A stretch of DNA of 47,944 bases from Parvularia atlantis (GCA_943704415.1 CALSCO010001544.1:1-47944), one strand, 5' to 3'. Counted from the first letter of the stretch, positions 30,156 through 46,700 are shown. Made by a program: numbers and translations. Notes: a model not told the origin generated them from the letters alone.

Positions 30156-31514
30156 GTCCGCGAACTTCTGGAGCAGCAGTCACTGGCAAGCGCGCGGCAG
30201 CCGCAGGCGCACTTTGCCCGCTGACCGATGTGCACGCCCATGCGTGCGCGCGCGCCGCAGCAACCACTGGCTGCTGAGCCGACAGCGCGTCGCGCTCGCG
30301 CAGCAGGACGACACTCAGATTGTGACGCCTCAGGAGCTGCGGCTGCTGCGGCTGCACTTTATCACTGGTGCGCGCTGCTCCTCGCTTCTTGCGCCGCACG
30401 CCGCCTCATGCGCTGCGTCGCTCCCAGTGATCCAAAAGGCCGCGAGCATCCTGCAGCTGCGGCAGCAGGTACTCGCGACGGCCATCGTCTACTTCCGCCG
30501 CTTCTACGTCAAGTGCGCGGCACCGACGCGCGCCGCACCCGCCTCATGCGCCCGCGGCGGCAGCAACTCGTTCCGCGTGTGCGACCCCATCCTCGTCGGG
30601 CCGACGTGCATCTACCTCGCGTGCAAGGTCGAGGAGTGCTCCGTGATCCAGGCCAATGCGATGATCGACAAGTTCAAGCAGAACTGTGCGCGCGGCCGCC
30701 CCGCCGAGGGGTACTGCCTCATGTGCGGCCGCCGCAGCCAACGACACCCCGTTCAAGCGGTACCCGTACAACGCCGAGGCGATCCTCGAGTGCGAGTACT
30801 ACCTGCTGGAGGAGCTCGACTGCTACCTGATCGTGTACCACCCGTACAGGCCGCTGACGCAGTGCGCCCGGGCACTGCCCCGCGTTCCCGCGTGCGTGCT
30901 CACCCGGCCCGTGCGTGCAGGTACATGAGCGACCTCAAGCTGGAGGCGCACCTGCAGACAGCCTGGAACATCGTCAACGACAGCTACCACACCGACGTCT
31001 GCCTGCTCTACCCGCCGCACATGACCGCGCTGGCCGCGATGTACATGGCCGTGCTGCTCTCGGACGATGCGAGCGGGCCGCTGACGTCCTCGGCCGCCGA
31101 CGTCGCAGCGGCCGCGGCGGGCGCCCCTGCAGGCGCCCCGGCAGGCGACGCGGCGGGGACGATGTGCGCCTTCGACTGCGCCACGCGCGGACGCTCACAC
31201 GCGCGCGCAGGACGGCGGCAGGGGTGGTCAGTGCGTTTACGAGCGACGCCGGCAAGACGTCGCGCACGGCCGAGCTTCGGCGGTGGTTCTCGGAGCTCAA
31301 CGTGGACATGGACGAGGTGCGCGCGCGCCATCGGCCCTGCCCCCGCGCCAGCCTCACACGCGCACCGGCCCAGATTGTCGAGATCACCCAGCAACTGCTC
31401 GACTTCTACGCTTTCTACGCGTTCCAGGCCGGCAACCCCGACTGCGGCACGCTGCTCGAGGTCGTGCAGCGCGTGCGTGGGCCGCAGATCCAGGGAGCGG
31501 GCATGCCTGGGTGA
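30154..31514 (+). CDS. CCNC: cyclin C (Mediator kinase module)
   Basis: Partner of CDK8 in the Mediator kinase module, nuclear. Starts MSANFWSSSH, as animal cyclin C starts MAGNFWQSSH. Splicing then gives NHWLLSRQRVALAQQDD, KAASILQLRQQVLATAIVYF+RRFY, DPILVGPTCIYLACKVEE, YPYNAEAILECEYYLLEELD, CYLIVYHPYRPLTQ, TAWNIVNDSYHTDVCLLYPP, and RRWFSELNVDMDE. The first cyclin fold is typical. In the second, an Ala/Gly-rich insert (about SSAADVAAAAAGAPAGAP) sits between the LLYPPHMTALAAMYM helix and the RWFSELNVDM helix. About eight exons; intron 1 (30186-30260) fits only a GC donor. The ATG overlaps the divergent Nudix ATG. Followed by acyl-CoA oxidase on the same strand 35 bp later. Confidence 0.95.
30186..30260 (+). 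other. candidate GC-AG intron in cyclin C
   Basis: CACTG|GCAAGC ... GCCGCAG|CAAC gives SSHCNHWLLSRQ, the same length as SSHYLQWILDKQ of animal cyclin C. GCAAG is the classical GC-donor form. Retention is in frame, so only homology supports splicing. Confidence 0.65.
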
Positions 31515-31549
31515 CGCTGTGTAGCGGAAGATTTTGCCGATCACGTGCG

Positions 31550-34510
31550 ATGAGTGCCGAGGCGGAGCGTGTCGCGGCCGCGATCCACGCTGGTGCGCCG
31601 CGCGGCACAAGTGCAGCACCAGCGCATGACACCGCGCGCCGCGCGCACGGCAGAGGCGGTCGATCCGCGCGACGACATCAAGCGCGAGCGCACGCGCGCC
31701 ACGTTCGCCGCGGGTGAGCTCGCCCAGTACCTGCACGGCGGCAAAGAGGGCCTCGCACGCCGCAAGCTCATCACCGACGCGCTCGTCGCGTGCGTGTGCG
31801 CGGCGCGGCGGGAGGGGCCGTGCGGCTGACGGCACGCCGCTGCCGCCAGCGACCCGCGCTTCCGCCGCGACGACCTGTGCTTCCTGTCGCGCACGGAGCA
31901 GCACCGTCGCGCCATGTGCGTCGTCTTCCAGCCTGCCTCGGCCACCACACTGACGCCGCGCGCGCGTGCACAGGAGCATGGCGCTCGCCCTGCCGCCGCT
32001 AATGGACAAGCTCAAGCTGTCGGGCGAGGAGGAGCGCTTCCTGTCCAACTCAGTCGACACGGCGCTGCCGACCAACCTGCACGTGTCCATGTTCGTCAAC
32101 ACGATCGAGGGGCAGGCCACGGACGAGCAGAAGGCCTACTGGCTGCCCAAGATCCACAACTACGAGGTGCGCCTCCGTCCGCACGCACGTCGGCAGGCAC
32201 ACTTTCGCGGGCCGAACACCGCGCGGCGCAGATCATCGGCACGTACGCCCAGACCGAGCTCGGCCACGGCACATACATTCGCGGCCTCGAGACCTTCGCC
32301 GTCTACGACAAGGCCCGCCAGGAGTTTGTGTTCCACACGCCGACCGACTCGGGCATCAAGTGGTGGCCGGGGTGCGCGCGCATGCGCTTGCACCCGCCTC
32401 GACAGGTCGCTGACGCCCCGTGCGCCGTAGCGGCCTCGGCAAGACGTCGACGCACTGCATCCTCATGGCGCGCCTCGTGCTCGAGGGCAAGGACCTCGGC
32501 CCGCACGCGTTCGTGATCCAGCTGCGCGACCTCAAGACGCACCTGCCGCTGCCGGGCGTCGAGCTGGGCGACATCGGCCCGAAGCTGGGCTGTGCGTGCT
32601 GGTCCGACGCTCGGTGAGTGCGCTCACACGCACGCCCTCGCCCACAGATGTCACCATCGATAACGGCTATCTCCGTCTGAGTGCGTGCCCTCCTGCACGC
32701 CGTCGCGCGCACCGCCTGACACCGCCGACCAGCCAACTACCGCGCGCCGCGCAACGTCATGCTCATGCGCTTCGCCAGCATCACCCCAGACGGCAAATAC
32801 TCGAGCCCGCCCGTGGCCAAGGCCAGCTATGCGACTATGGTCTTCATCCGGTGCGCCGCCGTCGCGCTCGCAGCGGGCGCAGCGGCCAAAAAAACACGCG
32901 GCGGCACAGCGCGCACATCGTCATTGACGCCGGCCTGTACCTGGGCAAGGCCGTCACGATCGCCACGCGCTACTCGGCCGTGCGCCGCCAGGGCGAGAAG
33001 GTTGGCCCGCACGAGACGCAGGTGCTCGACTTCCAGACGCAGCAGTGGCTGCTCTTCCCGCTCCTGGCCACGGCGCACGCGCTGCTGTTCACCGGCCGCT
33101 ACATGAAGAAGATCTACTACGACTTTATCGCGGCACGCGACACCAAGGTGCGCCTGCGGAGCGCGGGACGGGACCGCACGGCGCGCGACTGACGCGACGC
33201 GACGGTGCGCAGGGCGACTTCTCGTCCCTGCCGGAGCTGCACGCGACCTCGGCCGGGCTCAAGTCGCTGTGCACGTACCTGACGGCCGACGGCATCGAGG
33301 TCTGCCGCAAGGCTTGCGGCGGCCATGGGTGCGCCCGCGCGGTGTACACCGCGCGGGCTGCTCACGTGCACGCTCAGCTACCACGCCTTCTCGGGCTTCC
33401 CGCAGCTCGAGAACGACTACGTGCCGAACGCAACGTACGAGGGCGAGAACGTGGTTATGGGTGCGTGCGGCGGGCCCATCGTCGGCCGCGCGTGCTCACG
33501 GTCGCGACCCGCAGCCTTGCAGACGGCGCGCTACCTCGCCAAGGCCGCGCTCGACGCCGCCAAGGGCAAGGCGCCTGAGGGCAACGCGCACTACCTCGCC
33601 AGCCTCGGCCGGCTCGCGAGTGAGCGCTGGGAGGTGCGCCAGGCTGCCCGCTGCCGCGCTCAAGGGCTAAACACCGCGGCGGCAGGTGCGCGAGCAGGCC
33701 GACGTGCTCTCCGGCGACAAAATCGTGGCGGCCTTTGCGCACCGCGCGGCCCGCCTCGTCGCCGTCGCCACGCAGCAAATCGGCGAGCACATGAAGGTTC
33801 GCGCGGCCGTCGGTCGTGGCACCGCGCTCAGACGCGTGTGCGCTGGCGCCGTGCAGAAGGGCGAGGACTTCAAGGCTGCGTTCGAGCACCACACGGTCGA
33901 CCTGCTGCTGGCGAGCAAGGCGCACTGCGCGTACATCCTCGTCAGGAACTTTGTGCAGGTGCGTCGCCGGCAGGCGTGCAGCGGTGTGCGGTTCTGACGC
34001 TGCGGGCGGGCGCAAGGGCGTGGCAGCGCTGCCGGCCAACGCGAGCTTCACACCGGTGCTGCGCACGCTGTGTGCGCTTTTTGGCCTGTTTGAGATGGAG
34101 AAGGTGCCGTAACATGCCGGCGCCTCGTTGCTCTGCGCTCATCCTGCGTTGCGCAGGCCATGGGCGACTTCCTTGAGGACGGCTACGTCTCGGCACGCCA
34201 GGCCGCGTTGGTGCGCGCCCAGAGCCGCGCGCTGCTCGCCGTCGTCCGGTGGCGTTGCCGGGGCACGCGCTTGGTGTGCCGGTGGCTGACACGCAAGCGC
34301 AGCCCGAACGCCGTCGCGCTCGTGGACGCGTTTGACTTCTCCGACTACTCGCTCAATTCGTCGCTCGGCCGCTACGACGGCGACGTCTACCGCGACATGT
34401 ACCGCCGCGCGCAGCTCGAGCCGCTCAACGCGACGCCCGAGGGCCCGGCCTGGGACATCCTCAAGACGGTTGTGCCGCACGGCTACAGCAAGATGCCCTC
34501 AAAACTGTGA
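31550..34510 (+). CDS. peroxisomal acyl-CoA oxidase with SKL signal
   Basis: First step of peroxisomal beta-oxidation: FAD-dependent desaturation of acyl-CoA with release of H2O2. After [14 protein letters not shown] come [111 protein letters not shown], and [11 protein letters not shown], the segment holding the catalytic Glu of ACOX1. The C-terminal domain includes [19 protein letters not shown]+DVY, and the protein ends MPSKL, a canonical type 1 peroxisome signal. Length and order match ACOX1-type oxidases. About 15 introns. It implies an aerobic cell with working peroxisomes. Convergent with the kinase gene, with 80 bp between stops if the kinase ends at 34591. Confidence 0.95.
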
Positions 34511-34590
34511 GCGGCCGGCCGGGGCGGTGTGTCCATCGTCATAGCGTTCCATCCCCATCAACTTTTTGGCGCGGACGCGGCCGCCCGCCC

Positions 34591-39552
<4,962 letters not shown>

Positions 39553-39670
39553 CGACAATCGACCGGCGGAATGTGTGCAACCGTGTCCTCTTCGCGAGCC
39601 GGCGGCGTGGTGTTGCAAGGCGCGCGCGCTCGTGCGCACCGGCGCTTGGGCTGCGTGCGCTGGCTGACCG

Positions 39671-41227
39671 ATGGGGCGCGTGCGTACGGGCTCGCGCACA
39701 GGGACGTGCGGCTGGAGCGATCCGACGCTGCTGCAGTGCGGGCGCTTCTACCCGTCCAGCGCCAAAACGACCGAGGACCGCCTGAGGCACTACGCGCTAC
39801 ACATGCCGTGCGTCGAGGTGGTGCGTCGCCCGCACCGCCCGTCCCATCCCGTCCGCGCGCTCGCCACGCTGCGATGCACATGCGCGCACGCCGTCGCACC
39901 GCACGCTGTCCCTCACGCGCGGTGGCGCTACCCTGCAGGACACGTCGCACTACGCCATCCCCGCCGACGACACGGTCGCGCGCTGGGTCAAGGCGACACC
40001 GACCGGGTTCACTTTCCACTTCAAGATCTTCCAGTTGTTCTCGAGCATGTCGGCGCCGTTTGGCGCGCTGCCCAGGGCCGTGCGCGAGCACCTGGATCTG
40101 CGCGACCAGAACCAGGTTGTGCGCTACGCCGAGGTGCCGACCGAGCTGCGCGCGCAGATCTGGCAGCGCATCAACCAGCAGCTGCGGGCCGTGCACAGCG
40201 CGGGCAAGCTCGGTGCGCGGCGCAGAGGGCTCGCCCTCTTGCGCGTGCGCGTGCGCGCGGCTGATCGTAACGTCGCGCAGGCGTCGTCATGTTCCAGTTC
40301 CAGAACGGGTACAAGCCGACCAAGGACAACATGGAGTACCTGCGGCACACCCGCAGCATGCTCGACGCCGACTTTCGCATGGTGTACATCCCCGTGGCCG
40401 CGGCCGTGGTCCGCAAACTCACATGCGCGCCGCGCCTGTCCAGGCGATCGAGTTCCGCGACCGCGCGTGGACCTCGCCCGAGCACCTCGACACGACCGTC
40501 GCGCTGCTGGCAGACCTGTCGGTGACGATCGTGGCCGTGGACGAGCTCGAGCATGAGCTGTACAACCGCGACACGCTGGTGCGCTGCCGCGCGTGCGCCT
40601 CGCGGCACCTGCTGAGCCTACCCGCGCTGCACTGCAGAGCGAGCCACGTGTGATGCCGATCAACTTGTACCTGCCACACGAGCACTTCTTCTACGTGCGC
40701 GTGCACCGGCGCGAGGGCACCAAGCGCTTGCTGTCGGACGAGCAGATTGCGCAGTGGGCGCAGCGGCTGCGCGGCCTGCGCGACAAGTTGAGCGGTCCGA
40801 TCTACTTCATGTGGGGTGCGTACAGTGCGTGGCACGCCGCGGCGAGCGCGCCTGACAGGGCGTGCCAGGCACGGACCACGAGGACCAGCCGATCAAGAAC
40901 ATGGCCAACCTGGCGCGCGCGCTCGAGGGGCAGGCGCTCGACTGGCGCAAGGAGGTCACGGGGCGCAAGGGCGCGCTCGGCGCGATGTTTGCGGCCGTCT
41001 CGGCTCAGCACGCGCGCGACGGCGCGGTGTCCGCAGGCGACGGCGACGGCGATGCGAGCGATGCGGCACCAGCGGCACCAGCGGCACCGATGTCGTCGCC
41101 GCCGTCGACCAAGCACGCCGCGCCCGCACCGGCCCAGTCGCCCTCGCCCGCCAAGCGCGCCAAGCCCGCCACGCCCGCACCCGCACCCGGCGCCGGCATT
41201 GAGCGCTTCTTCGTCAAGCGCGCCTAA
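39671..41227 (+). CDS. DUF72 (YecE-like) protein with PCNA-box-like C-terminus
   Basis: DUF72 proteins are TIM-barrel-like and of unknown function. Here: GTCGWSDPTLLQCGRFYPSS, DRLRHYALHMPCVEV+DTSHYA, IPADDTVARWVKATPTGFTF+HFKIFQ, VVMFQFQNGYKP, AIEFRDRAWTSPEHLD, and FFYVRVHRREGTKRLLSDEQ with IYFMWG. These are the family's GxxGW, FYP, vEvn, W-tP-FxF, EfR and R-HG-like blocks. The C-terminus is a long Ala/Pro linker with basic KRAKP, ending GIERFFVKRA, which resembles a PIP box (I-x-x-F-F) without the leading Gln. A Lys/Arg-rich linker could be a nuclear signal. At least five introns. It starts 118 bp from the kinase gene and ends 38 bp before the acyl-CoA synthetase. Confidence 0.88.
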
Positions 41228-41265
41228 ACACAGATAAGTTATGAAAAGTAACTAGCCATACCCCA

Positions 41266-43903
41266 ATGCTTTCGTGCGTTGTGGGCTCCACGCGTGTGCC
41301 GCTGCTCGCGACGACGATCGGCGAGGTCTTCGATCGCACGGTGCGCATGCGCCGCACCGCCTGCCGCACCGCCTGCCGTCTAGACCCCGCATTGACGACG
41401 GCCGGCCGCAGGTGCGCGCGGGCCCGCAGCGCCTCGTGATCGCCGTCTGCGACCAGCTGCATCCGCATCTGCGCCGCGATGCGCGCGCCCGTGAGCACTT
41501 TGTGCCCAACGGCGGCGGCGACCGCTGGCGGCACTTCCTCGCGCAGTCCGACAAGCTGCACGCGCGCCTGACGTACGGCGAGCTGCACGCGCTCGTGGAC
41601 CAACTGGCGCACGGTCTCTTCCAGCTCGGGCTGCGCAAGGGCGACCGGCTGGGCGTGTGGCTGCCAAACTGCTACCAGTACCTGGCGACGCAAGTGAGCG
41701 AGCGCGTGCGTGGGTCGATCATGAGCACTCACGTGCGCGCCCGATCCAGGTCGCCGCGGCCAAGCTCGGCGTCGTCCTCGTCACGATCAACCCGGGGTAC
41801 CGCGCGCCCGAGGCCGAGTTCGCCTTCCGCAAGGTCGGGCTGCGCGCGCTCATGATCACGTCCGCGGTCAAGACAAGCAACTACGTCGACATGCTGCACG
41901 GGATTCTGCCGGAACTGCGCGACGTGCGCGCGCCGGCTGCTGTGCCTGCGGATGGACCGACAGGGCGCCGCCGCGCAGCACGCCGCCGGCACGCCGCTGC
42001 GGTCGCGTGCCGTGCCGACGCTCGAGCACGTCATCTCGATTGACTTTGTGCCGGAGCGCGGCTTTGTGCCGTTCGACGAGCTGCTGGTGCAGCGCCCGAC
42101 GCCTGCACAGGTGCGTGCACGCTCTCGCGCCAGCCTGCGCGACCGACCAACCGGCCGTGCGCACCAGGACCTCGTGGGCGAGCTCACGCCGAACGAGCCG
42201 ATCAACATCCAGTTCACGTCGGGCACGACGGGTGCGTGCGTCTGCGCTTCGTCAGGCACCCCGGAAGCTGAGCGCGCGCGCGCGCGCACCAGGCAATCCA
42301 AAGGGCGCGCTCCTCTCACACCGCAACATCCTCAACAACGGTGCGGCGCTGTTTCCATCGGTGTGTGCGGCTGCCTGAAAGCGCGCCACGCGGGTGCAGG
42401 CTTCTTCGTCGGCAAGGGCATCCATCTGACCGACGCCGACCGCATCTGCGTGCCCGTGCCGCTCTACCATTGCTTCGGGATGGTCATGGGCAACCTCGCT
42501 GCGTGCGTCGTTTGTGTGATCTGCACGGCGCTGGCGCTGACATAGCGCGCAGCCTGACACACGGCGCGGCTGTCGTGTACCCGTCCGCGACGTTTGACTC
42601 GTGCGCGACGCTGGCGGCTGTCCAGGAGGAGGTGCGACGCCCCTCTTGTGTGCGCGCGCCGAGGCTGACGCGCGCCTCTGACAGCGCTGCACAGCGATCT
42701 ACGGCGTGCCGACGATGTTCATCGCCGAGCTCAACAACAAGGACTTCTGCTCGTTCGACATCGCGTCGCTGCGCAAGGGCATCATGGCCGGGAGCATTTG
42801 CCCGGTCGAGACAATGCGCGAGGTGATCGACCTGATGCACTGCACGGGCATGACCATCTGCTACGGCACGCGCGCGGCACTGTGCGCACCGTGATGCGCC
42901 TAACACCCGCGACACGCCACACAGGGCAAACCGAGACCTCGCCCGTGTCGTTTCAGACATCGGCCGACGACCCGATCGAGGCGCGCGTCGGTGCGCGGCA
43001 ACAGTGGGCCACGGCGGCGGTTCATGACGCGCTGTTGCGCCGCGGCAGAGACCGTCGGGCGGATCCACCCGCACCTCGAGTGCAAGGTGATCAACGAGGA
43101 CGGCGCGACGGTCGCGGTGGGCGAGCGCGGCGAGCTGTGCACGCGCGGATACAGCGTTATGCTCGGTGCGCTCGCGTGGCACGGCGCGCAGCCGGGCTCA
43201 CGAGCGCCGCAGGGTACTGGGACGACCCGCACAAGACGGCCGAGACGATCGACGAGGACGGGTGGCTGCACACGGGCGACCAGGCCGTGATCGACGACAA
43301 GGGCTACTGCCGCATCGTCGGTGCGTGGCCAACACCGCGCGCCTGCACGCCTAACGCACAGACGCCCCCGTCAGGGCGCATCAAGGACCTGATCATCCGC
43401 GGCGGCGAGAACATCTCGCCGCGCGAGATCGAGGTGCGCAACTGAGTGCGCCCAGCGCTATGTGCGCCCTTGAGCATCGCCCGGGCGCGCAAAGGACGTG
43501 CTGTTTGAGGACCACACCGTGCTCAACGTGTCAGTCGTGGGCGTGCCGGACCGCAAGTACGGCGAGGCCGTCTGCGCGTTTGTGATCACGAAGGAGCAGC
43601 CTGGGATGCCGGTGGTGACGCGCGAGGCCGACGCGGTCGCGATCGACCTGCAGCTGCCGCCGCCCGCGGACGACGCCGCCGCGCACCCGTACGCCGACCT
43701 CGCGCGCCGCCTGAGCCGCGCGAGCCAGGCGCGCCTCGCGCACTTCAAGGTGCCGCGGTTCTGGGTCTTCACGAGCGAGTTCCCGATGACCGTGACGGGT
43801 GCGTCGGCGTGCGCGCTCGCGACCCGCACCTCACGCTGCCGCTGCAGGCAAGGTGCAAAAGTACCTGCTGCGCGAGCACGCGGGCCGGCTGCTGCGCCTT
43901 TGA
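41266..43903 (+). CDS. medium-chain acyl-CoA synthetase, ACSF2-like
   Basis: ANL-superfamily ligase that activates fatty acids with ATP and CoA, probably mitochondrial or peroxisomal. Begins [19 protein letters not shown], like ACSF2 after its presequence. Then [64 protein letters not shown]+NPKGALLSH (P-loop), [40 protein letters not shown]+[12 protein letters not shown] (motif A5 region), [20 protein letters not shown], and [20 protein letters not shown]. The catalytic Lys is in MTVTG+[10 protein letters not shown] near the end. The SGTTG and TG+KVQK motifs are both split by introns. No clear targeting presequence or SKL end (ends GRLLRL). At least twelve introns. Confidence 0.93.
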
Positions 43904-44216
43904 GCCGTCGCCTGTGTACGTCACGCTGAAATTGGATGACCACACGCGCTGATCAACCTGCCTTCCTTGTCATTCGTGCTCGCCGCGGCTGCGCGTCCGG
44001 CCCGTGTGCGCTTGCGCAGGGCGCGCGAGGCGGGCCGTGGGTGCCCGGCGAGGCTGCGGCCGTCGCGTCCGTGCCGTGCCGCTGATGAACTGCGCTGTGT
44101 CGCGCGCGCATGTGCAGCACGGGCGCCGCCTTCGCCGCCGCTGTCTGTTGTTGTGCGCTCACCGCGGCACGCGATCGCAGCAGCCGCCCCCACACCACCG
44201 CCGCGGCCACGCAGCC
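43904..44216. other. intergenic region upstream of CYRI
   Basis: 313 bp between two plus-strand genes. It includes a pyrimidine/CCG-rich stretch close to the CYRI ATG, probably leader sequence. No gene, repeat or recognisable element was found on either strand. Confidence 0.5.
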
Positions 44217-45693
44217 ATGGGCAACCTTCTGTCGCTGCGCAGCGACAAGCACACGGTCGAGACCGACATCTTTGTTGACTTTGAGAGTGCGCGCCCGCCG
44301 CGTACACAGGCCGCACACGGCCCGCCTGTTTGACCGTGTGTGCCTTTGCGCAGACGCCAAGCCGACCGAGGGCGAGGTCGACCTGTTCGAGCTCGTCAGC
44401 CAGAGCCTCGGCCAGGCGGAGCAGCTGCTCGGGCAGATCCGGGCATACACCGGCTGCGGCCCGCAGATCGCCAAGGTGCGCTTGTGCCTCGCGCACGTGC
44501 TCGTGCAACGCTCAGCGCCGCGCCGCAGGCCATCTCAAAACCCGGCAAGGAGACCGAAGAGGAGGCGTGGGCGGCGGTCGTGCCGCAGGTGGACGTGCTC
44601 AAGGGCTTTTACGAGTTCTCGCTCACGCTGGGTGCGTCGCGCGCGGCACCGTGCCGGGCCTCGATGGCTGACGCACACACGGGCAGAGGATGTCGTGTCC
44701 AAGCTGCTGTTTGCACTGTGCCACGGCGACCCGATCAAGAACCTGGAGGAGAAGCAGGCGGTGACGAAGCAGTTTGCCGACCTGCTGCACTTTGTGCTCG
44801 TGTTTGACGACCTCAAGGCACGGCTTGCGCGTGCGCCCGTCTCGCCGTGGCCGCTCACAGCCCGCCCAACGCGTGCGCACAGATGACCAACCCGGCCATC
44901 CAGAACGACTTCTCGTACTACCGGCGGACACTCAACCGCGTCAAGATGTCGGACAACGTGCGCGGCTCGCACTCAGTGCTTTCGCACGCTTCTGACGTGC
45001 GTGCGCGCAGCAAACGATGCTTGCCAACCTGAGCGTGCGCGACGAGCTGGCCAACAAGATGTCGCTCTTCTTCGCCGTGCCCACGCCGATGCTCAACGCG
45101 CTTGTCTCGATCACGAGCGACTTTGTCGGCGCGGTGCGCGGCTCGACGCAAGCGTGCGCCGACCTTGTTCTGACGCCGCGCGGCAGAACGAGAGTGTGCC
45201 GCAGGCCAACGTGTATGAGTGCTTCGCGACGATGGCGACCATCTGCCACAACGCCGTGAACGAGCCCGAGAAGGTGCGGTCTCGCGCTTGTGCTGCGTGG
45301 TGCTGACGCGCAGGCCCAGACGGCCAAGTTCACGAAGCCCGAGACGGTCGCGTTCCTGCTGCGCGTCATGGTCGGGCTCATCATCCTGTACGACCACATC
45401 AACCCGCAGGGTGCTTTTGTCAAGACGTCGGCGATCAACGTGCGTGCGCCGCCGGTCGCTGTGCCCACGCCAGGCCGACGCTCGCGCCCGCACGCCGCGT
45501 GCAGATGAAGTCGTGCATCAAGGTCGTGCAGGCACAAGGCGGCCAGCTCAAGGACGGGCTGCTGAACGCGCTGCGGTGCGCCGAGGCGTGCCGCGCGGGC
45601 GTGCGGACCCTGACGCGTCAACGCGGCAGATACACGACCAAGCATCTCAACGACGAGGACACGCCCAAGAACATCAAGCAATTGCTGGCCTGA
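44217..45693 (+). CDS. CYRI: CYRI (FAM49/DUF1394), Rac1-binding regulator of actin
   Basis: CYRI proteins bind active Rac1 and limit Scar/WAVE-Arp2/3 activity at the leading edge. Starts [20 protein letters not shown]; Gly2 is a myristoylation site as in animal CYRI. Then [108 protein letters not shown]+[22 protein letters not shown] and [20 protein letters not shown]. The two adjacent Arg in YYRR, needed for Rac1 binding in mammals, are kept. Length is that of the family. About ten exons. With the HR1 kinase and the myotrophin-like gene it points to a motile, actin-rich cell, though the three are not adjacent. Confidence 0.97.
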
Positions 45694-46045
45694 GCGGGCG
45701 TTTTGCGCGTGTCTGTGCGTGTCTCCTCTGATCTCGCTCCTCCGTCTTTTGGCCTCCGTGGCACGTGTCCGTCTCTCCTCCGTCCAAGTCTCCTCAGTCA
45801 AACTAAACACAGCTAACCTTTTTTTTTTTTCCTTCTTTGTGTGCCTTCACCCAAGACGCGCCTGCGCATCCTGCTCTGTCGCCGTGGCCGAGCGTGACTA
45901 GCACTGCACGCAGCAGTCGTGGCCGTTCCCGCAACGTCGAGTTGTGGCACTGCACGCTGCGGTCTGGCCGTGGCCGTCATGACGAGTCGTGGCCGTTGCC
46001 GTCACGCCGAGGCGTGGCCGGGCGACTCACACCGCACGCGCCTGG
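45694..46045. other. convergent intergenic region with T12 run and local direct repeats
   Basis: Lies between the CYRI and TEN1-like stops. The first half is the most AT-rich part of the window and has a T12 run (45819-45830) in a pyrimidine stretch. The second half has an imperfect direct repeat, 45915-45948 and 45985-46018, exactly 70 bp apart (core GTCGTGGCCGTT), and a shorter one (GCACTGCACG at 45901 and 45947). No coding potential on either strand fits homology. Probably 3' ends of both transcripts. Confidence 0.65.
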
Positions 46046-46623
46046 CTATGGCCACGTCGCGGCAAGACCTTGCCGCTCGCGCAAGCGCGGCAGCACCTCG
46101 CGCAAGAGCGCCATGTCTAGGCCCTCAGCGGGCTGTACCACGCGTGCGCGCAGCACGGCCGGTGTTGCTGCCACCGCCACGCGTCGGGCTCGTTTGCGCG
46201 GGCCCGGCCCCGGCTCGGCGTCGGGCACTGGCGCGCGCTCGAGCTGCCCGATGTACATGTGGAGCGCGCCGAGCAGCATCGTTGCGCCATGCGCGTCGGC
46301 GAGCGCTGTGTCGACCGCGAGGGCACACCCGCCGTCCTCGATGCGCAGCGTGCCCTGCAGCGCGTCCACTTGGCGCAGCCTGCACGCCGCGCATGTCAGC
46401 CGGATCACGCGCGTGCGGATGGATGTACGCACCGGCCGTAGACGCGCGCGTACACCGTCGCCGGTGCGCCCGCGCCGCTCGCCCACGCGTGCACCTCCGG
46501 CAGTAGCAGCGGCCGCGCACTGACGATGTCGGGTGCCTGGTCAATGCGCGCAGCCGCGGGCGCGACGCGGGCGATGCTGAGCGCCGGTGCCTCGAGCCGG
46601 TGAACGCGTTCACTCCACGACAT
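46046..46623 (-). CDS. TEN1: TEN1-like OB-fold protein (CST telomere complex)
   Basis: TEN1 is the small OB-fold subunit of CTC1-STN1-TEN1, which binds single-stranded telomeric DNA and recruits Pol alpha-primase. From ATG 46623: MSWSERVHRLEAPALSIARV, LLLPEVHAWASGAG, PATVYARVYGRLRQVDAL, QGTLRIEDGGCALAVDTALA, GATMLLGALHMYIGQLER, a Pro/Arg insert, then VLRARVVQPAEGLDMALLRE. The last block matches human TEN1 (VVKARVLTCVEGMNLPLLEQ), and YLPWEV, TLRTFGRL and YIVLGELQH correspond to the earlier blocks. One intron, placed exactly between Y-G-R and L-R-Q. Similar short OB folds exist elsewhere (RPA3, RMI2), but the C-terminal helix favours TEN1. The insert (about VPDAEPGPGPRKRARR) is basic. Confidence 0.72.
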
Positions 46624-46700
46624 GGAACGGAAAGTGGCACGGCGGCAGGGGCAAGGGCAGAAGCAGCACACGTACAGCAGCACGCTCACAGACGCGGATG

